A DNA stretch of 64,000 bases from Puccinia triticina (Eukaryota; Basidiomycota; Pucciniomycetes; Pucciniales; Pucciniaceae). Below the pieces are notes generated by a model, which was not told the DNA's origin, ran no database searches, and worked only from the letters and a program-made list of their open reading frames with translations. The position numbers and the translations under genes are program-made. Shown here one piece after another: positions 21,522 to 33,670 of the stretch. The first letter of the stretch is position 1. Each line of letters begins with the position of its first letter. The DNA is taken from the NCBI RefSeq assembly GCF_026914185.1, contig NC_070565.1, positions 2,418,001 through 2,482,000 of the forward strand, given 5' to 3'.

Positions 21522-22127
21522 TTGTCAGACACGAGTCCCAAAATCGAACCCATTCCCTATCAAAAACTTCTACCAGTAACAGTGGTAAGTTTTAGTTTTC
21601 CCGCAAGTCAGGTAAATCCTGGTTCTAACGAGGATCTTGTTTTGCTAGTGTCTTCACAACAAACGTCCTTGCATAGTTTTTTTCAGTCGAACCGTCCAAG
21701 ACCTGCGTCTGCACCCGGAGAAGACCAAGTCCAACAAAACTCAGCTCCCCCAGCAGCTCCCCCAGTGGGATCCACCAAGGTCGTGGATCTTTTTGATCAA
21801 CTGTTCAGACAAACCCGCAATACAGCCAATACTGTACCCCCGTCCACTACCTCCACGACTGCTCACCGGGACCCTGTGATAACCCAGGAATCTCCGGTGG
21901 CCACTGGTATTGATCCTGCTCTCTCTACCGCTAGTTTTCCCGCGCATCCAGCGATTGCCAGGTTAATCGACAACGTCAGATCCCGCAAAACTTCCAATAA
22001 AGGCTCCACAGCGGAAGTTGAAAGAATCCTCACCCTTGGGGAACCAATCCGTCTCAACAGCACGGTACGGGGAGAATCTCCGGATAGCGTCGAATCCATT
22101 ATTGTTGTGACCGAACCAGCAGGTTAG
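21522..22127 (+). CDS. Leader ORF upstream of Gypsy gag
   Basis: This 201-codon frame lies between the PBS and gag, in a different phase from gag-pol. It is Ser/Thr/Pro-rich, with VVDLFDQLFRQTRNTA and HPAIARLIDNVRSRK as the more structured parts. The start falls at a TTG in the sequence, so initiation is unclear; it may instead be an exon reached by splicing from the LTR donor. It ends in GCAGGTTAGT, which could be a splice donor toward gag 20 bp downstream. I recognise no domain. Confidence 0.4.
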   Translation: MSDTSPKIEPIPYQKLLPVTVVSFSFPASQVNPGSNEDLVLLVSSQQTSLHSFFQSNRPRPASAPGEDQVQQNSAPPAAPPVGSTKVVDLFDQLFRQTRNTANTVPPSTTSTTAHRDPVITQESPVATGIDPALSTASFPAHPAIARLIDNVRSRKTSNKGSTAEVERILTLGEPIRLNSTVRGESPDSVESIIVVTEPAG

Positions 22128-22145
22128 TCTTTTGCAATTAATACC

Positions 22146-25100
22146 ATGACCCCTCCTAATGTCAGCCTTAGAGTCAACACAGTTGACCTAAAACTGCCTT
22201 TTATCTCCATTTTGTACCTAAATGTGTTTATATCTTTTTAACCTTAAGACATAAGGTTGTTTTGACTTCAGATTCTGATTTCTCATTCAATTTTGACCCT
22301 AGTGTTCACTGATCACTTTCCAATATCTCTGCTCCTTCATAGAGTTTGTGGTTTGTGACACGCATGCGCAGCGGCGCCGTGTAGTCGCACCTGAGCGCTC
22401 CAAACCACATGTACATGTGTGATTATGTCATCCAACTTTGAAAATTTTTGAAGTCAGGATCCCCCATGCAGCTGGAGGATCCACAGACTTCAGACCACCC
22501 AGAACCACGCCGTAGATAACCCAGGATCACCTTACAAGAGGATACCACGCTCCCAGTACTCCTACCGTCACAGGCGCCTAGGATATTGACAGTAAGTATA
22601 CTCTTCATTTGAACCTTGATTATCCAGAGTGATTATCTGTGTCTCTTGATTGCTTCTCTTCATTGCTTTCACTTCAACCATTCTCAAGATCAAAGGTTAC
22701 TCTGTTAATCGTAGACCCAGTCTAAAAATCAGAGCAGATTAGTATTACTATTCTGTGTCCCCCCACCGTCTCCTTGATGCGCGCGGAGGCTGTAGCCCTT
22801 GTTGGTCTGGCACAGCTGTCCTTATCACTTTTCCAGGTGATTCAAGTTGACCTTTGAGGATCCTCCTACAAGGAGTAGATAGACCCCCTCCAGATCATTA
22901 TATTCTCTGTCTCTTTCTCTTTCTTTCTCTTTCTCTCTTTCTCTCTGTTTGTGGTTCTTTATCCCAAGAAATACAACCAGTGTCCCCCTCTTTTCTTGTG
23001 TCCTGTAGCCACTATAGAGGCTCAGGCTCACACCTAAGAAGACCAGCAGTAACACTGGGTCTCATGCCTCCTCCACTAGGTCCGCAAAACCCCCCCTCAT
23101 CCCGGCCGGCGAGTTTAAACGTGGCAGCGGCCCGCCTCGGTTGGAACCCAAGAACGGAGCTTCTTCTGCAAACTCACCTGCGCTTCAAACAGACGTTCCT
23201 GGAGGCTTGCAAGGGCAACAACCAGGAGGCAATGATACTCCTGCGGGACCAAGCCATCACGACTCACAACAGCCTCAAACAATTGATCAGCCGGGAAATT
23301 CTGTTGTCTCTGACGGAGGGATGGAATCCCCACGTGACCCACCCAAACCACCCAGCGAACAGACAGCCAAACAACCCAGCAAGCATCCCCAGCCAACGCA
23401 CTCGGGGCCAAAACCCCCCAGCAGCCTCTGTATGCCAACAGGCCCCTCCACCAGCGCCTTGGGCAAACGGGCCACAGGGAGCGGCTCAGCAAGCAGCTCA
23501 AACCCAACCGGGCCAGAACGGACCAGGACAGAACGGTTGCATGAGGGGCCGTCGCAACTACAGAGCGTCAATATACGAAGAACTGTTTTGCATGAGCCAA
23601 ACAATTCAGGGCGGCTATCAGGCAATTGATCAGTCGCGGACCCAAAACCAAGGGCCTCGTTAGCGCCACTAACTCTGGTGGACGCCACAGGTATACTCAA
23701 GCAGATGTTTGCTGAGATTGAGAAAGTTGTTGACGGCAATACCCGTCGAGTTATGTCTCACACCGATTCCTCTATTTCCTCCCTGGTCAAATCAGTACAC
23801 AAAGATGTTTCCACTCCTGTGTCTAATAATGTTCACCTTCTTAAAGATATTATACACGATAATTTTAAGTCTGTTAAGTTTTCTATTCATGGTCTGTCTC
23901 AAACTAGTAATACTATTGCTGCTTCTGTTACCGGAAATGTTGAGTTGGTCCAAACCCTGAATGCACGGGTGAATGAGCTAGAAGATACGGTGGAAAAGCT
24001 GAGGCTTGGAGAGCGGAGTGGTGACACTGATGGCATGGAATCTAGGATAAAAGCCTTCGTACAGAATGCGCTTGATATCACGGTTTCTGATATTGTGAGC
24101 CGCAATAACAGCAACAACAAGCTTATACATGAGGTACAGAGCTTGCACGCCCGCATCTTTGAGTTGGAACAACATATATTGCGCCTACCTCGGCATGATT
24201 CTCCCCCTGCCAAGGTTGAAGCACCGGGCCCGCAGTGGACAGGTTACTTTGACCAAAAGTTCCTACAACTCAAGGATAAACTGTTTGGCCATCTCCAACA
24301 GAGAAATTCCTTGCCGCAGGAGTCACGAGCCAATAGCAACGTAGAACAAAAGCTTGAGGAGCAGAGTGAGAATCAGTGTGTCAATTTCCTTAAGTTAAAT
24401 GAGAAAATCGACAGGATGATGAGTCAATACTGCTCCGAAGGAGCCCGACTGCGAGAGGAAATCTCTAGCCTGTCGGACAAGGTTAAATTGGCTGTTAATA
24501 CAATTCCTAGCCGTGATACCCCACCTCATCTGACCCACACTCACCCCTGCGCCCCCACTGGCCGGTCTCCCCAACGGGATGAGGGAGGCATCAACCCCGA
24601 GTTGAAGAAACGTCTGAACATGGCAATTGCTAAGTCTGATTGGCCTACCTTCTCGGCAGAAGGTGAGTATGATCATCTGCGTTTTGTCCAATGGATAGAC
24701 ACCGCGCATAAGGACAGCCATGTAGATGACGAAGTCATTGTTTTGAAACTCCTACCAATGCTCACGGGTACGGCCCTATCCTGGTACAAAACAATGCGGC
24801 TTTCACACCACGACACTACCTGGTTGTTTTGGAAAACGGAGATTTGTAAGAAATTTGGTCACTCCGCATGGAAACTGAAGAAGCAAAATGCGTTTTCATC
24901 CGACAGGTTCATTCCTGGTGAGACCGAACCGGCGCAATGGGTCACGCGCCAGTACAATAGGCTCCGTTGCTTTGAGCCGACTATTGACAATGAGTCCATA
25001 AATTTTAAGCTCCTGAATCTTATGGATAATGAGGTGGAGTATGCGGCCAAGAATGCTATGAAGAAGCCAGACAAAGATCTGAGCTCCTTTATTAACATAT

Positions 25101-28100
25101 TGGAGGACATCTGCGATAAGACCCGTCTTGGCCGTCGCCGTTTTCCTCCCAAGAGTGCCCCAACTCCCCCGGCCGCTTCTGCTAAGCCAACAAGTACGGT
25201 GGGAGATAAGAGTAAGGCTCCTTTGTCTGATGTGAAGTGTTATACGTGCAAGGGGACAGGTCACACCTCCTGCACATGCCCCAAGAATGTTAATAGCGTG
25301 GAAGAAGAGCCCGAGGTTGACCCCGCGGCAGAACAGGGAAGCGACCACAAGGGCAAAGGGCCAATCATTGCGGCTATCTCTAGTAGCACTGACGCTATTG
25401 ACACGTCACGTGGTAGGAACAACTTGGTTCAGATGACTTGTTGTGACAAGGACTGCCTGGTCCTGCTGGACAGTGGCGCGGTCCGCTCGGTGGTCGGCAA
25501 AGGTTCCTTATCCCGTTTCTGTCCCGGATGGGAGAAATTCATACTGCCCATCCAGCCTGGGAGATTCCACAGCACGTCAGGAGCGCTGGTTCCTTTGGGT
25601 GTTGTTAATATACGCCTAGTATTGCAGAATGTGCAAATGGTTATGAAGTTCATGGTTATGGACAACATGTCTGCAAGATATTTTATTGTGGGAAATGATT
25701 ACTTATCCCATTATAGAATTTCCCTGTTGAATTCCGATAAGCGGCGCTTCACCATTGGGAACCGTACCTTTGACTTTGATGAAACTATCAATTTGATTGC
25801 ACTTGAGGACCAGGTGGCGCTCTCCTTTGAAGCCGAGGCTCTCCGGGATTCCAAGTTCAGTGGGGAGATCACTGAGCTGCAACGGTCTGAGCTTCTGCAA
25901 GCCTTGTTGGAAAAAAAAGCGGCTTTTGCTACAGCGGACCAATTATTTGGGTCGATCAAAGGCCATGAGGTTGAAATCACTCTAACCGTGGATAAGCCTT
26001 ATCCTCTAGCGCTGCGTAAATCCCCCTATCCAGCCAGCCCGCGCACCAGGGCAGCTATCGAGGAGCACGTGGAGCTGTTGGTCAAGATGGGTATCTTGCG
26101 CAACATGGGCTCCAACGAAGGGGTTTCCATCACAACCCCGGTAATTATTGTATGGAACAAGGAGAAGTCTTGACTGGTAGGCGAATTTTGCGCTCTGAAC
26201 TCCTATACGACTCCTGACCAATACCCAATGCCAAAGATCACTGAATCTTTGACTAAGCTGCATGGGGCTAAGTACATTACCTGCATGGATGTTCCAAAGG
26301 GCTTCCACCAGAACACTGTTAGAAAGGATAGCAGGCAGTTCCTGCGCATCATTTCTCATATGGGAATTCATGAGTACCTGCGCATGCCCTTTGGCATAAA
26401 AAACGTGCAATCTCACTTCCAGCGCATGATGGATACGGAGTTCCGTATGGAACTGAGTGAGCTCTGGCTAATTATCTACATTGACGACATCATTTTCTTC
26501 ACTGATACTTGGAAGGAGCATTTAACTAAATTGCGCATTGTTCTCCAAAAGGTCATTTCGATGGGTATGAAAATTTCGCTGACTAAGTGCTCTTTTGGTT
26601 TTTCGGAACTGAAGGCGTTAGGGCATATTGTTAATGGCCTGTCACTAGGAATTGATCAGAACCGCGTGGCGGCTGTCCTGCTGAAGCCTATTCCTGCTTC
26701 TGTCAAAGAACTACAGTCTTTCCTGGGCTTTGCGGGGTATTACCGCCTCCATATAAAAGACTTCAACCTTATGGCTTCCTTTTCATACAAAATCTGCAGC
26801 CCTAATGTAGCTTTTGAGATGACACTTGAGCGGATTGAGGCGTATAAGGCGTTGCGCGTTGCTCTTACCACGGCGCCACTCCTGTTCCACCCGGACTTCC
26901 GCCGGCCGTTTCTTCTGTACGTCGATGCTTGTATGGAAGGTATTGGCGCGGCGCTTCACCAGATTCAGATGGTAGGTGATAAGGAGCAGAAGGGCCCGAT
27001 TTGCTTTATATCACTGCAGCTGAAGGAATACGAAAAGAAGTACGGTGCCTCACAGCTGGAGTGCCTCTGCCTGGTCTGGGCACTGGAGAAGCTGTATTAT
27101 TACTTGGACGGTTGCGTTTTTACGGTCATTACCGACTGTGTTGCCTTGAAGTCCCTACTTAACATGAAAACCCCCAGTCGGCACATGATGCGCTGGCAAA
27201 TTGCTATACAAGAATGGCGCGGTTCGATGACCATTGTGTATAGGGATGGGTTGGTCCATAAAAACGCGGATGGGCTGTCCAGGTGGGCATTGCCGAATGA
27301 CAACGATAACCCAACGTCCAACAAAGAAGAGGTTACGCGAGAGGTGCCCGTCATGGCTATTAGTGTCAGTGGGTTATCTGACGAGTTTTGGGACTCCGTC
27401 CAGCGTAGCTACGACGCAAACAAAAACACGGCGGCCCTGGTTGGGATTCTTTGGTCTAAGTACCCCCAGCCGGATTTGATTTCTCAGTTGGAAGAGCCCT
27501 GGAAAGGGAACTTCGACGCCGGCCATTTTATTCTCTTGGATGGCCTTCTATACCATTGCACCGGCAATCATTGTGCGTTAGTTCTGGTTGAAGAAGAGCA
27601 TATATGACTTATGCTCCACGAGTGTCACGATAATGTTGGGGCAGGCCATTTCTCGAAAGAAAGGACGGTAGAGCAGTTGCAATTGTTGGCCTGGTGGCCG
27701 GGATGGACCGTTCGTGTGGAAAAGTACTGCTCCAGCTGTGACCGTTGCCAGAAAGCTAATAAAGGAACGGGCAAGCAATTTGGATTATTGCAAGCTATCG
27801 AGGAGCCTAAACAGCGCTGGGAAGTGATCAATATGGATTTTGTCACTGCGCTGCCGCCGGGGGGTAAGGACAGCTTTAACGCCGTTCTTGTTATTGTGGA
27901 CCGTTTTTCTAAACAAGCACGGTTCTTGCCTTGCTATAAGGAGAACACTGCGCTGGATGTTGCGCTTCTGTTCTGGAATTCGGTTATCCATGATGTTGGT
28001 TGCCCTAAGGTCATCATTACTGATTGCGACCCCAAGTTCACCTCTGAGTTCTGGAGGATTCTCTTCCAGCTTATGGGGAAAAAGTTTTCGTTCTCTACGG

Positions 28101-28920
28101 TCTACCATCCGCAGACCAACGGGCTGGCTGAACGTATGATCCAGACGTTGGAGGACATGATCCGTCGGTACTGCGCGTTTGGGCTACAGTTCAAAGATAG
28201 TGAGGGTTATACCCACGATTGGGTCTCATTGCTACCAGTGTTGAAACACGCGTAAAATTCCAGTGTCCACTCCAGCATGGGTAAGACGCCGTTTGAGCTT
28301 GAACGAGGTTGGATTCCGCATATGCCGCGGGACTTGGTCCTTAGTAAGGCAGTTACTCTGCACCCGTCTGCTGCACGGTTCCAGGAGATGATGCTGTGAG
28401 CCAAAGAGCAAGCCAGCTCCTGCCTGGCGGAGGCCGTTGCGTATAACAAGGAACGGTGGGACAAGACACACCGCGACCATGACATATGTGTTGGCAACAG
28501 AGTACTTGTCTCGACCGTAAATTTTCAGAATTTAGGTGGCAACCGCAAGCTGAAGGACGCCTTTGTGGGGCCCTTTTTTGTTAAAGCTCTGCACGGGCGA
28601 TACACCGTTGAGGTTGTTCTGACGGAAGGATTTGATCTTAAGCATCCTACGTTCCCGGTTAGTTTGCTCAAAAAGTATGTGGTTGATGGCGACTATGGCG
28701 AGCCTCCTGCTCCTGTGGTTCCGGATATGCTTCCTGAGCTGACAGACGACAAGGTTGCTTTCCGGATCCTCAACAAAAAGCTTACAAGGATCCAGGGTCA
28801 AGACTGTTGTCTTTACCTGACGAGGTTTAAAGGGCTGTCGGCGGACCATGACAAATGACTACCAAAGAACGTGATCCTTAACGCAGACGTGTTGCTGCAA
28901 AAGTTTTGCACTGCCAAGCG
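22146..28920 (+). pseudogene. Gypsy gag-pol polyprotein, one frame with six stops
   Basis: The probable ATG is at 22146; the solo LTR and its duplicated CCTAA interrupt codon 5, and the same frame resumes at 23038. Gag: Pro/Gln-rich N-terminus, helical region (23.7-24.5 kb), capsid-like domain (WPTFSAEGEYDHLRFVQWI), CCHC knuckle at 25238-25279. Protease: LLDSGAVRSVV near 25469. RT: box IIYIDDIIFF near 26477. RNase H: LYVDACMEGIGAALH to HKNADGLSR. Integrase: HHCC around 27612-27760, then D, D (ITDCDPKF) and E (GLAERMIQ). A degenerate chromodomain lies at about 28745-28860. Stops: TGA at 23627, 26171, 27605, 28396 and 28856; TAA at 28253. No frameshift is seen. Confidence 0.9.
22160..23032 (+). 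repeat. Solo LTR, family TGTCAGCC...GCTCACA (copy 2), inside gag
   Basis: This 873-bp copy of the LTR at 7798-8810 has the same orientation, and CCTAA is duplicated at 22155-22159 and 23033-23037. It inserted 14 bp after the gag start codon of the Gypsy element. The insertion therefore postdates the Gypsy, and it had a partner LTR that was lost by recombination. Confidence 0.92.
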
Positions 28921-28955
28921 TTGCAATCCTGGCACTACTCCAATCAGAGCAGTGC

Positions 28956-28972
28956 TTTTTTGGGGGGGCAAG
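28956..28972 (+). other. Polypurine tract of the Gypsy element
   Basis: The run TTTTTGGGGGGGCAAG ends immediately before the 3' LTR. Confidence 0.75.
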
Positions 28973-29663
28973 TGTCAGCCGCCTACTAGTCCAGACAGCG
29001 CAGGCTACAACAACCCTCGGGCCGCCACAAGCGCGGGCGGCCCGCAACCATGTAAGACAGGGCCGGAGCCCTCAAGTAAGCACATTGATTGAGTAAGCAC
29101 ATTGGTGCTTTGTAGTTAAAGGACTCGGGCACAGGACCCGGGTATTGACCTCGAGTGAGCGAGTGAACACCGCCTGGGACCTCCTTAGAGATTCCCAGAA
29201 AGGTAGATAGTCCAGTAGGCATTGGCCCACAAGTCAGCCCAGCACATCTGGGGTATAAGTACTGGGGAACCTTTCTACCCAAAAGGATTCCCCAGATCAG
29301 CTACCAAGCCCACCAATATTGTTGTATTTGACCACCAACGCCGACTTACAACGATTGGGGCCCATTGATCCACCTTTCCTCTTTTCTCCAACTTATCCCT
29401 CGACTTTCCGCGCTTCGTCTTGGTAAGTCAACTTTTTTCCTTTTATCTCTCTAAGTCCTAGAAAGGACCCATCTCAACGAGTCCGTGGACTCTGGTTGTA
29501 TACGCTCAACCAGCCCCTCCAGACGGAGGCGCGGCTTTTCTCCTTGTGCTGCGGCCAACTCAAGCACCAACAAACGTTGCGACAGCTGAGATCAGCTGTC
29601 AAACCCTGATTATATCAACGGGTTTCATTCAGCGCGCTGCCACTTTAGAGGCACACCCTGACA
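28973..29663 (+). repeat. Gypsy 3' LTR (691 bp)
   Basis: It pairs with 20732-21422 over its full length without an indel. It is followed by TTTTA. From 29669 to about 30230 I see no gene, only AT-rich unique-looking DNA. Confidence 0.95.
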
Positions 29664-30231
29664 TTTTATATCCTATATTACATTGCTGTAGGGGTGAAAA
29701 ACTGTAATTACTAGTAAAGAGATGGATAATGTAATGAAATAGGGGTTGGGAAAACTGATTTCAAGCAAACTAAATCTGATTTTTTTTTCTTCTGGGCATA
29801 GTTGAGTTTCTGGAAGACTTGTTCAAGCATTTTGGAGGTGTTGATCTATGTGTATCCAGGGGATGGGTCACTTCACAGGAAATATCTGTTACAATTTGAT
29901 AATAGGGGGGTTCAAAATAAGGATACCCAGGGAACAGTTTTAGGGGACCCAAGTATCACTATAAGGTTGCTTGAGCGGGTTTCTTGCAGCAAGTATGTCA
30001 AATGCAACTAACCAAATTGGGAGCCGCGGGAAGCAAAAATTGTTATTGTGAACCCTCCTAATGCATTATCCAGGGGCAGGATGCATTACATTATCCATCT
30101 TGGGGGGAAACAAAAAAAAACCACGGTTTTGGGAAAACAAATGGTCATTACTGATAGTGATAATGTAGCTTACTTCAACTAAAATAGTTACATTCACCGC
30201 GTGCAAAAACGGTTCATGTTACATAATCAGG

Positions 30232-30329
30232 TTGCACGGTGTAAGACTCAAAAGTGGTTGTGAAACCCTTTTGCTGAATGGAGAAGGGGATGAAGGAGGT
30301 GCAAGCTCTGCCCTTCTATACTAACAGCT

Positions 30330-30360
<31 letters not shown>

Positions 30361-31141
30361 TTAATAAGCAATAGGAGTGGTCAGACCAAGATAAGCTTCT
30401 CGTGACATAGTATAAAAAAGTTGTTATTCAGTATGTAAGGGTTTTTATATGTAAGTAAGAGGGTTGAGTGGGTACGTAAGTTTTTTGGGTGGTGGGTGAG
30501 TATAAAACTTCATGAGTAATAAACTGAGGAACCACAAATGGGGGGGAAGAGAGCTCCTTATATAGACAAATGTGAGGGATCTTGGCTCCAGGGCAGCCCC
30601 TGAGTGAGGTATTTTAGCTGGCCTGGGCTGTACAACATGAGGGAGTTAAGAGGGAGTGGCTGTGTACAATTTATGCAAGGGGTGCATACATGAGGAGGGG
30701 CTGTGCCAGATGATGTCATAATTTATGCAAGGGGTGCATAAGCTGTGCATGGAATGATCAGGTGATGTAATAAGAACAAACAAAGTGGAGTTAGAAGGAG
30801 CTAGAATGCGGGGAACCATTCAGTTGAGGGGGCACAGCCTGCAGGGGCAGTGCTGCATGAGGTCATGTACATAACAAACAAAACCAAACCAATACATGTA
30901 GTGGGTATAGAATGGTGTGGGGAATGTGACTTGAGGTGCCTGACAGGTGGTTGACTGGGTGCTACAGGTTGTCCAGAGGGTCTAACTTCCAGTGTAGTGG
31001 GGGCTCCAGTGATGCTTCCAGTGGGGAATAGGGGTTATTTTAGCTGTGGAGTCCATTTATGGTGTCCAATGGATGGTATCTTGAGGCCTTCTATATGTAC
31101 ATGAGAAAAACTTTTGATTTTTCACATTTTCGAGTACCACA
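30232..31141 (-). repeat. Probable 3' LTR of a lost element (left end uncertain)
   Basis: On the minus strand TGTGGTACTCGAAAATG starts at 31141 directly after the polypurine stretch TTGGGGGAGGA (31142-31153), the arrangement of a 3' LTR. A TATA-like box TCTATATAAGGAGC on the minus strand lies near 30560. The left end near 30232 (TGCACGGTG on plus) is a guess. About 230 bp of possible pol tail (31143-31370, minus) remain; no domain can be named. Confidence 0.5.
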
Positions 31142-31374
31142 TCCTCCCCCAACTTCTTGTCTGTCCCCAGACAATTCCGCTGTGAAGAGGGCCATATCTT
31201 GAAGATTTAAGCTTGAAGTTTGATCTGTGTCTGTGGTTTGTATGGAATCCTTGACAATCAGGCCGCCAAACGTCTTCTTGATACCGCGAGCTGAGAAGAT
31301 CTGTGAAATAAAAATTGGCCAACACTTTTTGGTATTTTTTACTTAAAGAAAAAAGTCCTGTCATGTTGGTGAGT

Positions 31375-31870
31375 TTAAGGGCTGCGCGCAGTCTGCAGCT
31401 GAGCGTTTGTTGTGCAGTCGTAGGGGCCGCAGCAGTTGTGCTGGGCTTTGATCCGCGCGGCCTTGGTGTTGAGTAGCCACCGGGGGCCCGTTACCCGTCC
31501 GGCTTGTTCAAGTTCTGGGTTGGCTCCCGGCTTGCACTGCAGCACCACGCTCCTTGTTTGGTTCCAACTAGAAGTGGAGTTACCTCGGCGGCAAGGCAAC
31601 TCAGCCACCTCTACATGTACTACCTGCCGCCTTGGATCCGACTCAATTCAATTTGCCGCCTGGTCAACCCGTTCCACCACTTGCAGCTGTCAGGTACTTC
31701 AGTCGACAAGCTGGACTCAAGTTGTTCATGGAATTGTCCTCTGCAATCTTTGGCCGAGGACCTTGATTGGCTGGAGCCGAGAGCACCACCAGGTACGTTC
31801 TTTTATTTGTTCACATTGTTCTGCATGGCTCAACTGAATAGGAGCAAACTGCTGAGTTGTTTTGAATAGT
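31375..31870. other. GC-rich tract, origin unknown
   Basis: Composition rises sharply here and several overlapping frames on both strands are open, but none has recognisable domain content or a convincing start. It may be the remainder of the element whose LTR lies to the left. From 31870 to 32080 there is nothing recognised. Confidence 0.3.
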
Positions 31871-32083
31871 CCTGTTAACATGTGCCAGTTGATTCACTTG
31901 GATTATGCCCACCATTGTTGATATGTTTGGCTTGATGACCTTGGCAATACCTTGGTGAGTCTCAATCGGGAGAGCTGGTCAATGGGTGAGGTGTTGCATC
32001 GTCTTCCAAAGCAGTTTGGTGAGTTTGTCATTGGGTTGCTGACATCCTGGGGTCCCGACAAGAGCTCATCCCCTCCTGAAGAA

Positions 32084-32094
32084 TATAAAAGAAG
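32084..32094 (+). promoter_or_regulatory. TATA box of the 32.2-kb gene
   Basis: AATATAAAAG followed by a CT-rich leader lies about 90 bp before the ATG at 32177, the usual arrangement in fungi. Confidence 0.45.
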
Positions 32095-32176
32095 CTTTTT
32101 TTTCTCGCTTTTGGTCTATCTCTCCATCCCTTCAGCTTTCACATCAGTATCTACCGCAGTTCCTACATCCTCAAAC

Positions 32177-33670
32177 ATGCTTTCCAGACAATCTTTTCAC
32201 CCTTATAGCTTGCGTCCTTGGGTGAGCTCCGCTGTGACTCGAGTGCGTCCTATCTCCAAGATTCTTTGCTTGCCTAATTGATGGTCTGATCTGTTCCTGT
32301 CTACTTTTAGCCTGGCTCCCCAACCATGAAATCCATCAAGGTTAATAAGAATATTTTAAACCATCATCCCTTGAGACAGCAATCAATTGTAAGTGCCTGT
32401 CTTCAGAATGGTTGGTTGGTGCTGAATGTATACTAATAGTTTGTTTTAGTTAGGGTCCAAGGCTATTCTTGAGCTGCACTCTCCATTGTCGCCTGACCAA
32501 ATGCAATGGGCCCGTGAGAGGATGGATTTCTTCTCCGTTGGAGTACCGCCACGTTGTTCATCCTTGACAATCACCCGTTGTCCCTCCGTAGCAGATGAGT
32601 TAGTGATTCCCAGTGTGGGTAATGTAAGTTACTTTTCTTGTCTTTGTCGTTAATACCAGGCTGACAGCTATGTGATCAACATTACCGGATCCATTTTAAC
32701 ATTAATCAGGCCCCCCCAAGTGTTGAGGCTCCTTTTATAGCCGGTGCCCCAGCAATTCCACCAGAGTTGGTTGGTTTGCCTCCACGCTTCTAGGCTCCCA
32801 CACCATTCCCTGTGGATCCTTCTGAAGTGGCCGGGCCAGGCCTGGCTTTGCCCAAATATTTCCTTGCAGTCCTGTATGGCGTCCCTTGGGTAACTCGCCG
32901 GTTAATCGGTCTGGTGCCTTGAGCATGCCTCAATTGCCCGTAAGTGGGCAGTTTGTCCTAGATTCTATCTACTTTGAGGCTGATGGTTCTTGTTTTTGTT
33001 TTTAATCAGGTTTTATTGTCCAACTGAGTTGTTTTTGACAATAGTTGAGTTGATGAAGTGTCTTGGATGAGGAACCCCGTTGTCCATTGTCAACCTGCTC
33101 CTCTTGTTGATCATCAACAACCCATTGAGGTTGATCCTTTGGTATCAACCAACATTCCCACTAGTCCTGAAGTCATTCCAATCAATACAAGGTCCAATAC
33201 CAAGAGTAACAATCCTGCTAGTGAAGATCACCAATATAGTAACCCAGACTTCCCACACATTCTGTCTCCGATTCATTGTGGTGACTACAGTATTACTGAG
33301 TTGCCTTTCCTACAACCACATCAGATTGGATCTCTTTTAAACCGCAATGTAGGTAAAGCCCCGCCGCACACCGCCGTTGAACCCACCATTTTGTTTCATA
33401 TGTATACTAGCTTCATCAAGGGCTTTATCACCTACTCAAATCGAAGCCCGTCCACTAGCAAATTTGACCATCTTGAACGTGTCGCCCTTTTTCAACATTG
33501 GAACCGTCAATACCTTGAAGGCGATTACAGTCTTTGCCAAAATCACTACTAAGAAAGATGTTAGTATTTGTTTTTTTATTATTATTATATTGTTTGTTTC
33601 TTGTGATTGTACTAAGTTGTTTTTGTTTGATTTTCCAGTGCCTATGTTGAGTTCATCCCTGGGGTAAAAT
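32177..33670 (+). pseudogene. Hypothetical spliced gene, probably decayed
   Basis: Exons 32177-32221, 32311-32388 and 32450-32623 are each a multiple of three, joined by phase-0 introns of 89 and 61 nt (GTGAGC...TTTTAG; GTAAGT...TACTAAT...TTTTAG). A further GTAAGT at 32624 leads to 32710. The exons read MLSRQSFHPYSLRPW, PGSPTMKSIKVNK, SPDQMQWARERMDFFSVG, then VEAPFIAGAPAIPPELVG. The fourth exon has TAG (possibly from CAG) and the frame continues beyond it (PTPFPVDPSEVAGPGLALP). Coding-like pieces continue to 33670 (NVSPFFNIGTVNTLKAITVF). I recognise no family. From 33670 to 34500 the DNA is AT-rich with nothing recognised. Confidence 0.45.

Larger units (their letters stand above)
20732..29663 (+). 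mobile_element. Full-length LTR/Gypsy element (chromovirus-like), TSD TTTTA
   Basis: This complete element of 8932 bp, including one nested insertion, has two 691-bp LTRs starting TGTCAGCCGCC and ending CCTGACA. The target duplication TTTTA lies at 20727-20731 and 29664-29668. The order is PBS, leader ORF, gag, protease, RT, RNase H, integrase, chromodomain, PPT. By eye the LTRs differ at about 29 of 691 sites (about 4%), roughly 23 of them transitions, so the insertion is not very recent. Pol keeps one reading frame throughout and is broken only by stop codons. Confidence 0.95.
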
